DNA of 64,000 nt. It comes from Chromobotia macracanthus. Its lineage: Eukaryota > Chordata > Actinopteri > Cypriniformes > Botiidae. The notes under the pieces were generated by a model. The model did no database searches, was not told the DNA's origin, and saw only the letters and a list, made by a program, of their open reading frames with translations. Within the stretch, counting starts at the first letter, position 1. The number at the start of each line of letters is the position of its first letter. Position numbers and translations under genes: made by a program. The stretch spans positions 5,265,001 through 5,329,000 of the forward strand of contig JAZGTH010000011.1 of the NCBI GenBank assembly GCA_036877525.1, read 5' to 3'. Shown piece by piece: positions 40,001-53,587 of the stretch.

Positions 40001-40490
40001 AGTCATCCACAGAGAGAAACTCAGATATGCTGTTAGGATTGACTGACAGACATTTCGGTGATCCAGCACAGGGCAGTAAAGTATGTCAAAGTACGTGATT
40101 GGTCACGCTATTAGCCAATCACGTTGGATATAAATGGTGCCAAACCTGGTGTGTTGTGTGTTGTGATGTATTTGACAGCACATGCTAGAGGAACCTTCTG
40201 AGCAGTTCTTCAGCAAAACAGTTTAGTAACAAGCGGAAGACAGGGTTCAGTCATGATATTTGATTGTTGAGAGGCTTTTAATGTTTGTGAATGTTTTTGA
40301 TTGGTTAAGTGGTTTAAAGCTCCTGTTGATAGTGTACATCTAACCACAATCTCAGCAAACTGCCAGTGTTGTCCATAAGGCATCTATGCTTTTCATCTAT
40401 TTTTAATACAGTCATTAGGGTAAAATAATCTTTTCAGTCTTTCAAGATTCAAATACATTACCTAGTACCTTGATTACCTTGATTTCAGTG

Positions 40491-40588
40491 TTTTCTCTCT
40501 CTCTCCCTCCCTCTTTTTTTCACGGTCTCTCTTTCTCTCTTTCTGTGTCCCTCTCTCACTCACTCACTCACTCACTCTCTCTCTCTCA
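40491..40588. repeat. Polypyrimidine tract with (CACT)n core
   Basis: About 98 bp almost entirely C/T on the plus strand, with CACT repeats at about 40555-40577. A possible triplex-forming tract. Confidence 0.9.
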
Positions 40589-41554
40589 AATTGTACTAGC
40601 CGAGCTCCTTGGGGCTTGTATCCGGCTGACATTAAAACAGCCACGCTAAAACCAACTGACAGCTTCCAGATTAGAAAATGAAAGACTGTGAGCAAAGCAG
40701 ATTCCGTTGCCAGGAAACTGCATAAATCAACTTGTCATTGGCTGGACCGGAACGATTCAGAAGTTTGCTGACCACTTGTTGTCCAGCAGGGTTGTTGTAT
40801 TTTTCTGTGGACATGCTGCTGAATGTTCAGTTTTCAGGGCCTGTTATAGAATACCAGGAAAAAACAGTAATTACTGCAGTTGCACACTTCCTACCTGGTA
40901 CTATTGCAAAGTAACCACTTACAAGGGCTACTTTTGGGTTAAATCTCCTACTTCTCACATGGTGATATCACGGAACTCCTTTCCTCAACATCTCAAACTC
41001 TGCTCAGATTTGCCAAATTCTGCAATAAGATGTGAGATTTTTCAGTATGTACTCAAACATCAAATTCCTCCAAACCCAGAGTATATGCTTGTCAACAATT
41101 CTACCTAAACAATTTTATTTATTATTTGTATGTATCAGCGATTGTAGGAGAAACATCTAAGACAGTTAAATAGACAGTTGATAGTTGAAGAAAATATACC
41201 TTCTGAGGTATATTAGGTATAATATAGGTCTTCTGAGCTGAACGACTTATAAGAATATAGATAATTCCTCTGGCCATAGTGGCACCTGTGATCTGTATTT
41301 AGATATACTGCACTACTTAGGGTTGGGTGTGTCTTTGCACCTGCAGAACTACTTTCCTGAAGATTTTAGTTCAATCTCACACACGCCTGAACCACCTAAT
41401 CAAGGTCTGTGGTGTAATTTGTAAATTAGAAGCAGATGTTTTAGAGACGGCTTTAAATTAAACCAAATGCTCCAAATACAATTTTTCCATGTTTAGTATT
41501 CAAGATTAATGTTGCCTTCACATCCTGTCTGAATTTTCATTAAAACTACTTGTG

Positions 41555-41586
41555 CGCACACACACACACATTTATTTATTTATTTA

Positions 41587-41637
<51 letters not shown>

Positions 41638-41642
41638 CTCTC

Positions 41643-41733
<91 letters not shown>
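41555..41733. repeat. Compound microsatellite (CA)n (TTTA)n (CT)n (TA)n
   Basis: A short CA run and TTTATT repeats lead into about 46 bp of CT (41589-41634), then about 85 bp of TA (41648-41732). Confidence 0.95.
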
Positions 41734-41737
<4 letters not shown>

Positions 41738-44510
41738 TAATAAGAAGGTAGATTTTTAAGAGCTGTATTAGTCATGCATTTTATTTTAGAAAGTCTATAT
41801 AGATACAGTTATAATTTAAACAGTATGCAGAGAGCAATAAAATCTGTTTTTTTCATGCAGCGATAAAGCAGTCCAATTATTGTTACGTCATATCTTATGG
41901 CAACATATAACAATTACTCCCCAGCTGGTGATGGAAGCCTGTGATTTGGAGTGAAGCACAAGCTGCAGTATTCTTGAACCGATCGCTGTGAGTAGCTGTC
42001 TCAACTCAGATATGACAAGTTAATTGCTGGAACCACAGTTTTTGAAATCACCGGTTCCCACACTCAGACTCTACCATTTGTTTCCAAGGCTGGAGAACAA
42101 AGCACAGCTGAGAAACCTTGGTGTTAGTTAGTCTCTTCACACTGTGAACTGTCGGTGCGGCATGCGAGTTGTCACTTCTGTCTGTCTTGCATATATACAG
42201 CTATGATGAATTTTTCCAAATACACTGTAACAAAGCAAAATACATTTTTACAATACAATACAAATAAATACGTTTGAATAATTAAAATCAGCCTCTGTTC
42301 ACTGGCTATTTGGGGGTGCTTCGCAACAAGTAAACCAGATAACCATGAGCTGAAGTGTATACCATGCTTCGATTTTTGATTTTGTCTGTTGTATAATCTG
42401 TATTCATTGGTCACTTTTTGAGTGGGCGAATCTTGGTCAGAATATGCTGCAAAATGAATTTTATGCTAATGGTCAAAAGGTTGGTTATGCAAGTGTAGGG
42501 TTTTATGCCCCCTAGGGGATGATTGTGGAACTGCATATTTGGAGAAAGCAGTGTTTGCAAGTTTGAATAGATGCATGCGATACTTGAGAGCTATTGTTTA
42601 ATCATGTGAAATTGTATATGATGCCGCCCTCCTCATGCCTGGTAAGCGATTAATAATTGTTCCCAAGAGTCCTGAAAAGTAACAATATAGTTTCAACATT
42701 GCGCTGTTACATAATAATAATGTGACATTGCGTAATGATTCATTGACAGGGTTTAACAAAAAAATGGCTCTTTTGGCTACTGATCCATCTATAATCCTTG
42801 AAATAGGTCCATTTAATAGATTAGAGGAGTCGTGTGCCAGTTGCGTTGGGTAGGTTTAGATTCTTAGCTATGATTATAAGCAGTCACAGACTGATTTTTG
42901 TATGAGTTGATAGTGACACTTTAACCTTGTGAACTAAGTATCTCAGGCATTAATGTCAGGCAGATTCACTGTATTACACTTGCTTTAGATTAATCTCTAT
43001 CTTGAGTAATAGTCACATTAATTTCTGACTCAGCTAATGTAGTGTGGTGGGCCAAACTAATTATGCACTACTGTCACGTCTCACTTTATCTCACTGTTAT
43101 GAGAAAATAATCATATTTGAGATATAAATGATGTGGTCAGATTAGGAATGTCCCATACAGAAATACGGTATGACTACAGTGTTTTTTTAAATATTGTGTA
43201 TTACAGGTTCTTGAGTACTATTAGCGATGTTAGACACATCGCGAAGGCACAGCGATCATTTCTGTCTTGTTTTAGGATAGGCTGGAAAAACCTCCTGATA
43301 CCCATTAGCCCTGCGTCCGGCAGCGTTCCATCACTCTGAGACTATATCGATCTGACCATCGCTCTCCGCTGTCTCATCTGTGCCTCGTCACACATATGTC
43401 TGAGGATAACTGCAGAATACAGACCGGACACATTTCCCCCAATTCCAGAACACTTGGCCTTTCTGTCCAAGTGGCCACTGAGTGGAATTGGTCTGTTCTT
43501 TCCCATTATAAAGGTGGACAATTTGTCTGGCCTTGAAATTGATCTTGGGTGTAAAAGTGTTGGATATTCTTGCAATGCTTTGCAATTGAAACTTTTGCTA
43601 ACAGCCTCCTAGCATTGCCCCAGTGACCATCCAGAACACCCTTGCAACCCTTGTAGCTGGTAGTAAAATTCTTTAAGTGTTTAAAATGAAAGGAAACGTC
43701 TAGTGTTATATAATAACATTCACCAGTTGGGCATCCATCTTTCTTTGCTTATCTTTCTGTTGAAGTTCTGGAAGTGTGTTCAATCATTACTAGAAACGAC
43801 TCATTTGTAAGCACAAGCTTTAAGGATGAAACTCTGCCTGAGTGTTATATTGCATGTGTGATATATATTAGATGCATATTGTTCTGTTTTGACTGCAGAT
43901 TGCCACAAAATGCTGACTGGAATTTTGAATAGAATTTGCCCACTTTTACTAAGTGTATAGGCCTGTCCAATCATATAATGGCCTGAAGAAGATAGCTCAG
44001 CAATAACTGTGATGAAAAATGAACAATGACAGCAGCAAATAGAAAACAGTGGTTACTACAGCATCTTTATGGATACCGGTGAAATACAGGAGACATGGTT
44101 ATTTCAGCTCTCTGCTGTAATGAAGCAATAAAATTGGAAATGAATCTTTTCATAACGCAGTAAAAACTGCTCAGCAGTTCTGTTTTCATGTTGTTATGAA
44201 GGAAATTCCAGGGTTTATATCTAATGTTTGCATATCTTATGTGTGGCACGATGTCAGTTAGCCCAGACGATCATTTAAACTCAGTCCCACTATGTGTGTA
44301 CTAGTTTTAACATTTTTTGCATGAAATGTGTGTGGTGTTGTCTGTGAAAATTTGCCAACTGTTTTTCAACCGGGGGTTGGGACCCACTAGGGGTCCTCAA
44401 TAAACTCTCGTAGGGGCCTTGAGATGACTTAAAATTATTTAAAACAAGACAAATCAAGCATCAAAATGGGCTAAAAAGGCAAGATATTTCTTAGTGTTTG
44501 GTTATTTTTA

Positions 44511-44564
44511 TGATGGATGGATGGATGAATGGATGCTAGATAGATAGATATATAGATAGATAGA
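44511..44564. repeat. (GATG)n / (GATA)n microsatellite
   Basis: GATGGATGGATG followed by TAGATAGATAGATATATAGATAGATAGA. Confidence 0.9.
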
Positions 44565-46212
44565 ACACCAGTGTGTTAGAAGTCTTGATTAAAGTGCTCT
44601 AGTTTCCACAGTTCCTCTGAGAAATACACTCCATAAATCTGCTTGGGCCCGTCCTCATACAAAGGAGACAGGAAGTGAGTGGGTGAACAGTGAAAATGGG
44701 ACATCACTTTAAAATAAATAGTGTTTCATGGCAGGGCCTGGTGGAAGACTTCTCCATCCCACACCCTGATTCACACACCAGATTTTCAGTAGTTCATAAC
44801 CAGAGGTTAGGATGTTAAAGATCTTGTCTTCATCTGTGTTTGTATTGATGTAGCACACTTAGAAGTCTTTAACAGAGATGTTAAAAAACAGGTTAGCATC
44901 ACATTCTGCCCACTCAGTAAAAGTTTACTGTAGGTTACTGTTGACAAAACATTGTTCAGCTGTGAAGTTTGCTACTGTACATCTGATTTGCTGAATATTT
45001 GCTGACTAGTTAAATCCTTTATCACAGTAAACAGCTGAGAGACACTTCATCAATATTTTATTTGACCGTTAGTTTTAAAACATTCCACACTCACTGTAGA
45101 TGTTATGTTGTCACATCATACATTTTTTTAATATTTTATTGTTGTTCCCTGAGGTCCATTTATAATCTTAGTCAAGGATAGCTGGAAAGCACATTGAGTG
45201 GGGTACTGTATCCCACAATGCATTGCCCTTGACTTGCATTGCAGCTTTTTCCATATCTTATATGGGAATTTAAGATTTCAGAAAGACTTTTACAGTTAAA
45301 ATATTTCATATTCCTGCATGTTCATAGAGAGGACATACCATTTCTCTTGTAGTTACATCCCGGTTTTCAGTATTCTCCTAAACATCAGAAAGTTTATAGC
45401 ATGACAGAGGGTCTGCAGGTAAGCTGCACAAATGTGCCAGTTCTGTTCAGTTGTGCCATTCATCTCAATTGAGCTTCTGCATGCGTCAAGTTGAAAAATA
45501 TATGCTGTTTTGTTTTAAATCTATATGTGTTTTCTAATGTTAAGTGGCTGTGTACGTTTGAGGCTGTTAGTGCGGTAATGACATCATTTATTTCGAGAAA
45601 AGGCTTTTAGAGAACAATTCCTTTTGTTTTGACTGCTGGAAGTCATTAGCTGGTGCATCTTGTGAGGGCTGCATTTACCAGGTATAAACTTTAGAGAGAA
45701 AACATGCTTTGCTGCACAAATATCACGCTATTCCCTTTTATAAACCTAGCCTTATACCTACAGTATAAGGAGTTCTTTTGTGATATAGCCGCGGGAGTTT
45801 TAGCAATGATAAAACGAAAAGCTATTTAGCCCACTCGTTTTGACCCATCCTTTCTTTGAGAGTGCATCTGAGAGCATGCACCATAAATCATAAGAGCTCT
45901 GCTAATGCCACAGGGTTTCAAAGCCAGCCTAGTTCTGTTTCTGTGTCCGAACAGTCAGCAAACTCTCCTTCATTCTCTGCACAACAAGCATTAAAGCTCG
46001 GGTCAAATGAAGCCTGGTGGCAAAGCAAATATACAGTTGAACTTAGTGGAACTCAGTGTGGTCCACTTGCTGCTATAATCAAGTGAAGCTGCATAAAGGC
46101 ACATTGTGTCTCGTGCAACCAGAGTCGTTTCTCAGCCCTGAGCTAATGCAGCCTTTTACCAACCTGTAAATCTGACTTGGCCTGAGTGGCTTTCTGCTGG
46201 GTTTGTCCAAAT

Positions 46213-46571
46213 ACCCAGCAAAAATGTTTAGGTTATAAGAACGTCTTACTAACGTTTCCATAACATAATAAAATTGTTAAAAATGGTATTTTGAATGTTC
46301 ATAGAATGTTCAGAACATCTAGTTTTTAAACATAATATTAACGTTACTGCTTGGTTACAAGAATGTTGTTCAAACTTTTCTCAAACAATTTTTTACAATC
46401 TTTTAAAACATTCCACTAGCAGCTTAAGAATAACGTTTTTTAATATATGATATATCATTTTTAAAAAGGTCTACTAACGCTGCAAGAATGCTTTTGATCA
46501 ATTGTTTTAAACTTTAAGCTTTTTTAGAGAATGTCAGCCAACATTCCAAGAATTTTCCCTGTTAGCTTGGT
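46213..46571. mobile_element. MITE-like element, CCCAGCTAACA family, copy 4
   Basis: Starts ACCCAGCAAAAATGTTTAGGTTATAAG and ends CATTCCAAGAATTTTCCCTGTTAGCTTGG. It is the longest copy and keeps both ends, showing that CCCAGC(T)AA and TTAGCT(T)GG form the terminal inverted repeat. Confidence 0.65.
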
Positions 46572-46833
46572 AGGAAGTCAGAAGGTCAGATTTTGGAGTG
46601 AATGGAACAGGCATAAGTCAGAAAGAGGGCAATCATGATGTCACACTGAGCTTCATCAGTCTGGTCAGAATATTTGCCCTCCTGGTCATCAGACCAGATC
46701 ATACTGATCCCCCATCAGCCAGCGGACTGTGTCGACAGCTGGCCAACTCACACTGACATAATCATGGCAGGAGACACAGAAGAGAACAAGATTGTTCTGT
46801 GTTACAGCCAGAAGGAACATGGGGTATATATTT

Positions 46834-46979
<146 letters not shown>

Positions 46980-48054
46980 ATGTATTTCAACAGTACATGC
47001 ATTCATTGGAAACCCATAACCTTGGCTTTGTTAGTGTCATGCAGTTCAGCTGCAAGAAAGATTAAAAACAAGTGAAATTGAACAAAAACAAGTTTTTGTT
47101 CAGTGAAATTGAACGGGCAAAAGATTGTCTACTGTTTGTTTCATTTAAAGCCTAAAAACATATTTCTTGAAAAGTGTTCTTGTGCGATATTACTATATGT
47201 TGTTAGTTTTTTTTTTTTATCTAATGTATATATTACACATGCACACATTTTAAAGTCTGGTTTAAATGTATGCTAAACAAAACCTGATCATTCACACAAC
47301 CAGATACCCAGCAGTTCCCTCTTGAATGAGAACAGCGAAGGAAAAATAGAGAAGATTGTCCTCGTTTCAGACAGCGACCCCTCGCATCTCAGCGTTACTT
47401 TATATGTTTTGTCTGTTTGACAACAAAGCCTAATCCCTTGAGATCTGCAGTCGCGAGATTAGTGATCATCCATGCTAAATCCTACAATGTGAGAATCTGC
47501 ACAAAAAAAACAGAAGTTCTCACTTTGAGATTCTCCTTGTACGAGACTATGGCTGAATATGTCATGCGATAGGTCTTCAAAGTCCTTTCTGACGTGCTTA
47601 AGCTATGGATCTCACAAAAGAGACGTGTCTTTATGTAATTGGTAAAGGCTGGAGTCTCATATCCATCACTGGATGAAGGACACTCCCTTAAGATGAAGGA
47701 CGTCTCCCTAGTTGTGCAATTTGAGAGTCTCTAAAGTAGGGCATTCAGTATTCATGCTGTGTTGATAAGACCTCGGCTGACCTTTTGGGTGTGCTGTGAT
47801 CTGTCCAGATTTCAGCCCCTCCTTTCTGGAATCATGTTCACACCTGCCTGGAATAATTTATTAATCTGCTTAAACATCAACAACAGAGGAGGATGTGAAT
47901 AGGGAACTGTTTGTACACTTGGTGAGCTACTAAAGATAAGATATAAATCACAGGTCTCCTGTCTGTGGAAGATAGTGCCCCATATCTCATTAAGTGATGT
48001 TTACTTGTTTAGAAAATGTCACCCTGGTGCCATTATCTTATTTTAGGGAACTTT

Positions 48055-48430
48055 CAAAAGGTTACTTCACTTAAAAATTAAAAATCATAATTTACTCACA
48101 CCTAAAATGTTTAAAGCCATGTAACACAAGAGTTTCCTTAAAAAGCACTTAAAGGGGTAGTTCACCCAAAAAAGAAAATTTATTCATCATTTATTTACCT
48201 TTGTGTTATTCCTAATCTGTATGACTTTTTTTGCTTCTGAGGAACACAAAAGAAGATATTTTGAAGTACGTTGGTAACCAAACAACAGTGGCACTCATTG
48301 ACTTGAATTGTATGGACACAAAAGTACTGAGGCATTTCTCAAAATATCTTCTTTTGCATTTTACAGAAGTAAAGAAGTCCTATAAGTTTGGAATGACATG
48401 AGGGTGAATAAATTAAGGAAAATATTGTAT
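48055..48430. mobile_element. Two adjacent pieces of the GTTCACC-family inverted-repeat element
   Basis: A partial piece (48055-48130, CACTTAAAAATTAAAAATCATAATTTACTCAC) is followed by a longer copy starting TTAAAGGGGTAGTTCACCC (about 48149). Its interior is GAGGAACACAAAAGAAGATATTTTGAAG and it ends near GGAATGACATGAGGGTGAATAAATTA. The interior is clearly homologous to the copy at 59127-59490. Confidence 0.7.
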
Positions 48431-49189
48431 TTTTGGATGTACTACCAATATCAGCTAGAGGATTAAAGGGGTGAACCATAACTTTTGTAATGGTAATTTA
48501 TTAAATACATAAAAACATTTAGACCATTTAATGGCATCATACCACATATTTCAAACATATACCCTAAAATGCGAGTGCTGTATTTCAATGTATGCAAACA
48601 CAAATGAACGCTACGCATAAGAACATTTCTGTTAAAAGGGCATTTATGCAGCGAATCACAATCAAATTTCAACACACTGTCATTGTATGGAAAACCAAAG
48701 CTCAGATGTTTACAAATTTTTTTAATTTTGGAATGACATGAGCATATTGTTGTTGTGGGTAAATTGTTATAAAAACGTGCTTGTAGACAGGCAGGGAGTT
48801 TATGGATTAATATATACAGTCTTGTCACACAGTAAGCATAATTAAACATTTATGCTTTCAATTTAATGTTGAACAGGCTGTTATCACAACAGCCATTTTA
48901 GGTTAATCTGTTTGCAATTTGTTTTTCTGGAGAATATAGTTTCAGTCTTCAGTGACATCACAGAGAAGCAACGATACGGCACATTAAAGGAAGAGTTTAT
49001 ACAAACAACTGTGCTTAAAAAAAATCTCTGTCAGAGAAAATAAGGTGCTGTTTCAAAAATGCAGTCTGAAAATAAATCCAAGAACAAAGTAAAAAAGTAA
49101 AAAAAGAAAGTACAAAATTCATATGTAAGATGACATGTTTCAGGGCTGTTTCATGTTTGGTCAGGAGAGTGCTGGAATAACACTGCAGT

Positions 49190-52100
49190 CTAATACTTAA
49201 GGCACCTTCCGTAAAATCCAAATATGGTGCTGTCGATCCATTGCCTGAACCTGGAGACGGAAGTATAAACACCAGGGTACTGTGCGTCACCACAGCCATT
49301 GCCCCAGGATACGATACCATAGACGCGACCCTCACACATTAGCGGCCCACCAGAATCCCCCTGCAGAAAGAATGAGTGGGGTCATTATGTGTAGTTTAAA
49401 ATTGAACAGGTAATGATGCCCAACTAAAGAGTTTTCACCCACTTATAACCTCATTCTCGGAGCTTTAAAGGAGACATTGAAATGGCAACAAATTAGCTCC
49501 AACTAGCTAGTTTTATTTCTGTCTTATATCTGAGCTGCTGGGGTTTGGTAAAAAGCTGCCACCAAATTTCTGACCATTTTCTTGTTTTTGTTTACCTGCT
49601 TACTGAAGCGAAATATCTTCTTTTTTTTTACTTAATTAGACCCAGAAGAATGTAATCAACAGTGCAACCAAAAGATTAATTGTTCGGTAATTGACAATAA
49701 AATACAAAATATTGAAATTATCTTTAAATATTTCCCTTCTGAGTGGTTTATATTTCTACAATCAACCACATTTTAAACAATGATCCACAAACGAATGGCA
49801 ACATATTTCTAAGTTGTAGAACGGTAAAGAAGATTCATTACTGTAAATGCATGTGAAGTAATAAATGACTGGATCACCTTGCACGCATCTTTTCCTCCTT
49901 CACTGTAACCTGCACAGATCATGTTCTCTGTGATCATTCCATTGAAAGACTCTGTGCTGTTACACACTGAAGTGGATACTATTGGCAGCTTCACTGTGCG
50001 TAGAGTTGCCGGTATTCCCCCCGTGGGGCTTGTGAAGCCCCAGCCGGACACCCTGCACACCCGACCCACAGCCATTGCAGCGCCCTGACGGGGCAACGGT
50101 GCCAGAGACACAAAGCTGTTCAGATAGACTGGAGACTGAAGCTATACCAGAGACACAGAAAGAAAAAGATCAGAACTGAGACATTCTATCATGAAAGAAA
50201 CAAAACAAATGACTAACATACTGTGTAATGTCCATGTTACACATATGTGTCATTTAAATGATATGCTTTTACATTTCCTAAGTGTGAGTTTGTAAGTAGT
50301 CTTGTATTATCTTGTTATTATCTAGGAGATCATTTTGTGATAATGACCTGCTGATATTCTGTATATATCTGTATTTAGGACAGCTATGTTAAAACTTTAT
50401 TACTTTTTAGTCAGTTAGTCACTCAGTTTAGATCTCTTTGTACAAAGAATTGAATTGAAAAATAAATGTTAAAGTTTAAAAGTGTGAAATTTTTAGTTCT
50501 AAATAAATCTTCAGGAGTATACATATATAAAAGCTCAATATTCCTCAGTTTACAGCCCGAGTTAGGACTTGTGCTTATCTTTATGAATAAAATTTTAGGC
50601 GAGTAGAAATCCGCCTAAATCCGTTTCCCATAATGCTTTGCAGCGTGGCTGCACTGCTGTTTACTAAGAGCCATTTCACTCACTTCATCTAATAAGACTG
50701 GACTGGAGTAATTGTGTTCATTTTATATGCATGACACGAATCAATGAGCCGCTGTAATGATCGCTCCAGCGAGTTGCTCATTGTAACACAGTAGCATTGA
50801 TTCCACTGCCTCACCTTAATGAGCATGATGTCTGCATTGTTGGTGTCTCTGTTGTACTGTGGGTGAGGTATTAAAAGATGAGGTCTGCGGAACTGTTCCG
50901 TGCCCTCATATAAACCCACAGAGTAATCTCCAGCCACAATCCTCATGTTTGCTGCTCTAGAGACCAGACACAGAGCAAGGTTTGATTTGAAGAGTCAGTT
51001 AACTTGAAATAAACTTGGCTTCGGAAGTGCTTTAGATGGTCAGTTCTCATAAGATACGTATTTTGCAAACTTATAAGACATTTTCATAAGAAGATTTTGT
51101 TCTTCGTGAGTAGAACAAAATAATATGTCAACACAACCCGTCAAATGAAAATTCACCATCACCTTCTCGCCATTGTCATTCTCTCCAGAGCTTCTAAAGG
51201 TTATGACAGACCATAAGATGCACAGCTGAGCTTTAATAATTTATATAAAATATTAATATAAATTTTATTTTTGTTATATTGAATTAGTTGCCTCCCAAAC
51301 GCAGTTTGGGAGTGTTTGAAATTTAGAGCCACAGTTTCTTAAAAAGATTCTGTGAGTTATAGAGTAAATCTAGCATACAAATCAGACATTCACCCATTTA
51401 TGGATATATATTAAAAAAACAGATTAAGAACATAAAAAAACAGAAAAACTATGACTGACTTCTTCAGTAAGGTACTTTCATGCTTTCTGAAACGCTGTTT
51501 AAAATTTCTATTAATATTGTCTCTGTGTAATATATGTAATTAAAATAGTACATTTAAGACTCAACAAACTTCCCCATGACTTTTCAGGGTTCCTAAACAG
51601 TTCTTTGTTGGGCTGTATGGTTCCACGAAGACCCTTTAACTTCCACAGAATCTTTCTGTTGAACAGAAGGTTCTTTTGCAGTGGAAAAAGGTTCTATAGA
51701 TGGTAGAACTGTAAGAAATGGTTCTTTTAAGAACCTTTGACTGAAAGATTCCCTTTTGGGAACCAAATATGTTTTTTCTTTTGCATCGCTATAATCTGTA
51801 TTTATAATGTAGAAAACTACACCCATGATAAATAGCTCAGAATTCAATCCATCTAATTATACATTATCCAGCATTTGTCATCTTACCCTATATTGCAGTG
51901 TGCTGCGGTTAGCACCCAGTATTTGTTAATCAAGGTTCCTCCGCAGAAGTGCTGGCCCGTTGCACTCTGAATAGACACAACATACTTGATGGAGTATGGA
52001 GCGGGGACGTATCCACCCACTATGCGACCCTGCACATCTTCCTGACCTGTGAAACAAACCAGGAGAAACATCTAATTGTGGAAATTATTAAAACATGCAC

Positions 52101-52869
52101 ATGAAGATGTTTTAAACTAGGTCTTTGTGTCTCTCCAGAAGCAGAGTGTAGCATAACAAAGTCATTCGTCTTTCATGGTTGCTTAATTTATTGTACAGTA
52201 AGTCAATACTTAACAATACACAGTAAACTATATGTTTTTTTTTTTTAGATTTACGCATCTAAATGTGTCCGTGGACAACTAAAATTTCCTGCAACGTGCA
52301 TCACAAGTAAAAATGCATCGTGTGTATGTTCATGTTGCCCTTGGGTTTATTGATCTCCTTGTAACAATTATAAAGCTGTACGTGCTGCAATTGAAGTATC
52401 TCTATTCAGTTATTGGCAACGCAATTACTGAAACTCTAATAGACAAATGAGAAAGATTGCTTAGATCTTTATATTAGAAGCAGATTTCTTTTCATCTCAC
52501 TGATCTCTGACAAATACGATTTTAAAAAAATCCTAGTTGTGACTTTCCTTCCTATAGTCTGACAACTGTTCTGACTGTTTGTTAATTTATTTAAATAAAT
52601 AGATATGCAGGGATAGTCACTTATTTGCTAAATGATGCATTAGAATAAACTTAGGGTTAGAACTTTCAAAAGTTATTCTGAAATAATTCAGAGCAATATT
52701 CATAACAATTCACCCAAAGAAAACCCAAATATATGATAAGGTCAACAATATCTTTTGAAGTAAAAACTGTTGAATTTGCTCATGGTATAAGACTGGTGTT
52801 AATGCTGTACTTACAGCTCACCACAAGGAACTCCAGAAGAACACACAGCACACGAACAAGGAGTTGCAT
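49190..52869 (-). CDS. Trypsin-like secreted serine protease A, five coding exons
   Basis: Chymotrypsin-fold (S1A) zymogen of 263 aa. Exons: 52869..52815, 52046..51887, 50956..50815, 50141..49878, 49360..49190; all splice sites are GT/AG and the frame is continuous. A hydrophobic signal peptide (1-18/19) precedes a short propeptide ending in R26 before IVGG (27-30), the classical activation site. The triad is H68 (TAAHC), D114 (NADIML) and S210 (GDSGGP). The S1 base is D204, predicting cleavage after Arg/Lys. Eight cysteines match the four core disulfides (42-58, 136-201, 168-182 and 191-220 in chymotrypsin numbering). One extra Cys lies near the C-terminus, and one falls at the signal-peptide junction. 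N180-S-T is a glycosylation sequon. The S1 wall is unusual: D-A-C-K rather than D-S-C-Q before GDSGG. The exon 4 donor (GTGATC) is weaker than the others. The nearest relative in the window is protease B, transcribed away from it. The precise orthologue is not recognised; a trypsin, tryptase or pancreas-type role cannot be told apart here. Confidence 0.92.
51586..51775. mobile_element. Short inverted-repeat element (AAAGGTTCTT family), second copy, in protease A intron 2
   Basis: Has GGGTTCCTAAACAGTTCTTTGTTGG, GGTTCCACGAAGACCCTTT and GAAATGGTTCTTTTAAGAACCTTTGA, the same words as the copy at 21.0 kb. Termini are degraded. Confidence 0.6.
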
Positions 52870-53042
52870 ACTGACAGAGAAGAGCCACAGACAGAGACAT
52901 CCACGGGTTCCAGACTGGAGTGAGAGGAACTTTGCTTCAGGTATTCTGAGTCCTCACCTGGGATGATTCGCCTCTGCATTATCAGGTTTCCTAGTTCCTA
53001 TTTCCGTCTCCATGGCCACGATGCAGTCTGAGGACGGGAACA

Positions 53043-53048
53043 ATATAT
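53043..53048 (-). promoter_or_regulatory. TATA-like box of protease A
   Basis: TATATA on the minus strand lies about 175 nt upstream of the protease A start codon, consistent with a transcription start near 53015 and a 5' UTR of about 145 nt. The intervening leader contains an upstream ATG (minus strand, about 53014-53012) opening a short reading frame that closes before the main start. Confidence 0.4.
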
Positions 53049-53316
53049 AATTGAGGCACCCAATCTGTGACCTTTTGTTTTGGATCTGATTTGGGATCAG
53101 TACAACTGTCTGTCATGCAGCATTTGCGTCACGTCATATTTTATGTTTTACTGTATTTGGTTATAGAATCTAAAATTATTGCATCAGGTTTATTTATCTC
53201 AAACACGTTGAATTATAACACCGATATTAGACATTTATATTTTGTGGTCCAAAAAGTATTTGCACTAAAGCCACACATTTCAGAATAGTGATATTATTAC
53301 AAATGTGAAATGTGTA

Positions 53317-53318
53317 TG

Positions 53319-53353
<35 letters not shown>

Positions 53354-53355
53354 TA
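53317..53355. repeat. (CA)n(TA)n microsatellite
   Basis: A run of CA changes to TA; located about 270 bp upstream of the protease A TATA-like box. Confidence 0.9.
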
Positions 53356-53459
53356 TTAAAATTAATAATTAGTCAATACAATATAAAACCAAGAGGTATC
53401 TGCAAATTTACTAACTAACAGGATTTATCCATTTGTGTAACTGGGTTTCTTTTAACCCA

Positions 53460-53587
53460 TTGGTCCCAAGGTCATAATAATGTTAATACAACATCTAAAA
53501 AACGTTCAAAATACCTTCAAAAAACATTTTTGTTATTTGATGGAAACGTTAAGGAAATGATCTTAAACCCTAAAATTGTTAGTAGGC
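53460..53587. mobile_element. MITE-like element, CCCAGCTAACA family, short copy 5
   Basis: Contains TAATAATGTTAATACAACATCTAAAA and GATCTTAAACCCTAAAATTGTTAG, matching the right half of copy 1. Truncated at the left. Confidence 0.5.

Noticed and set aside
40707..41108. 133-codon open frame on the plus strand
   Set aside because: No recognisable motif or family and no splice context; it follows a polypyrimidine repeat. Treated as chance.
48463..48849. 128-codon open frame on the minus strand
   Set aside because: It abuts a transposon relic and resembles no transposase or host family; Cys/Tyr/Ile-rich composition is typical of translated AT-rich DNA.
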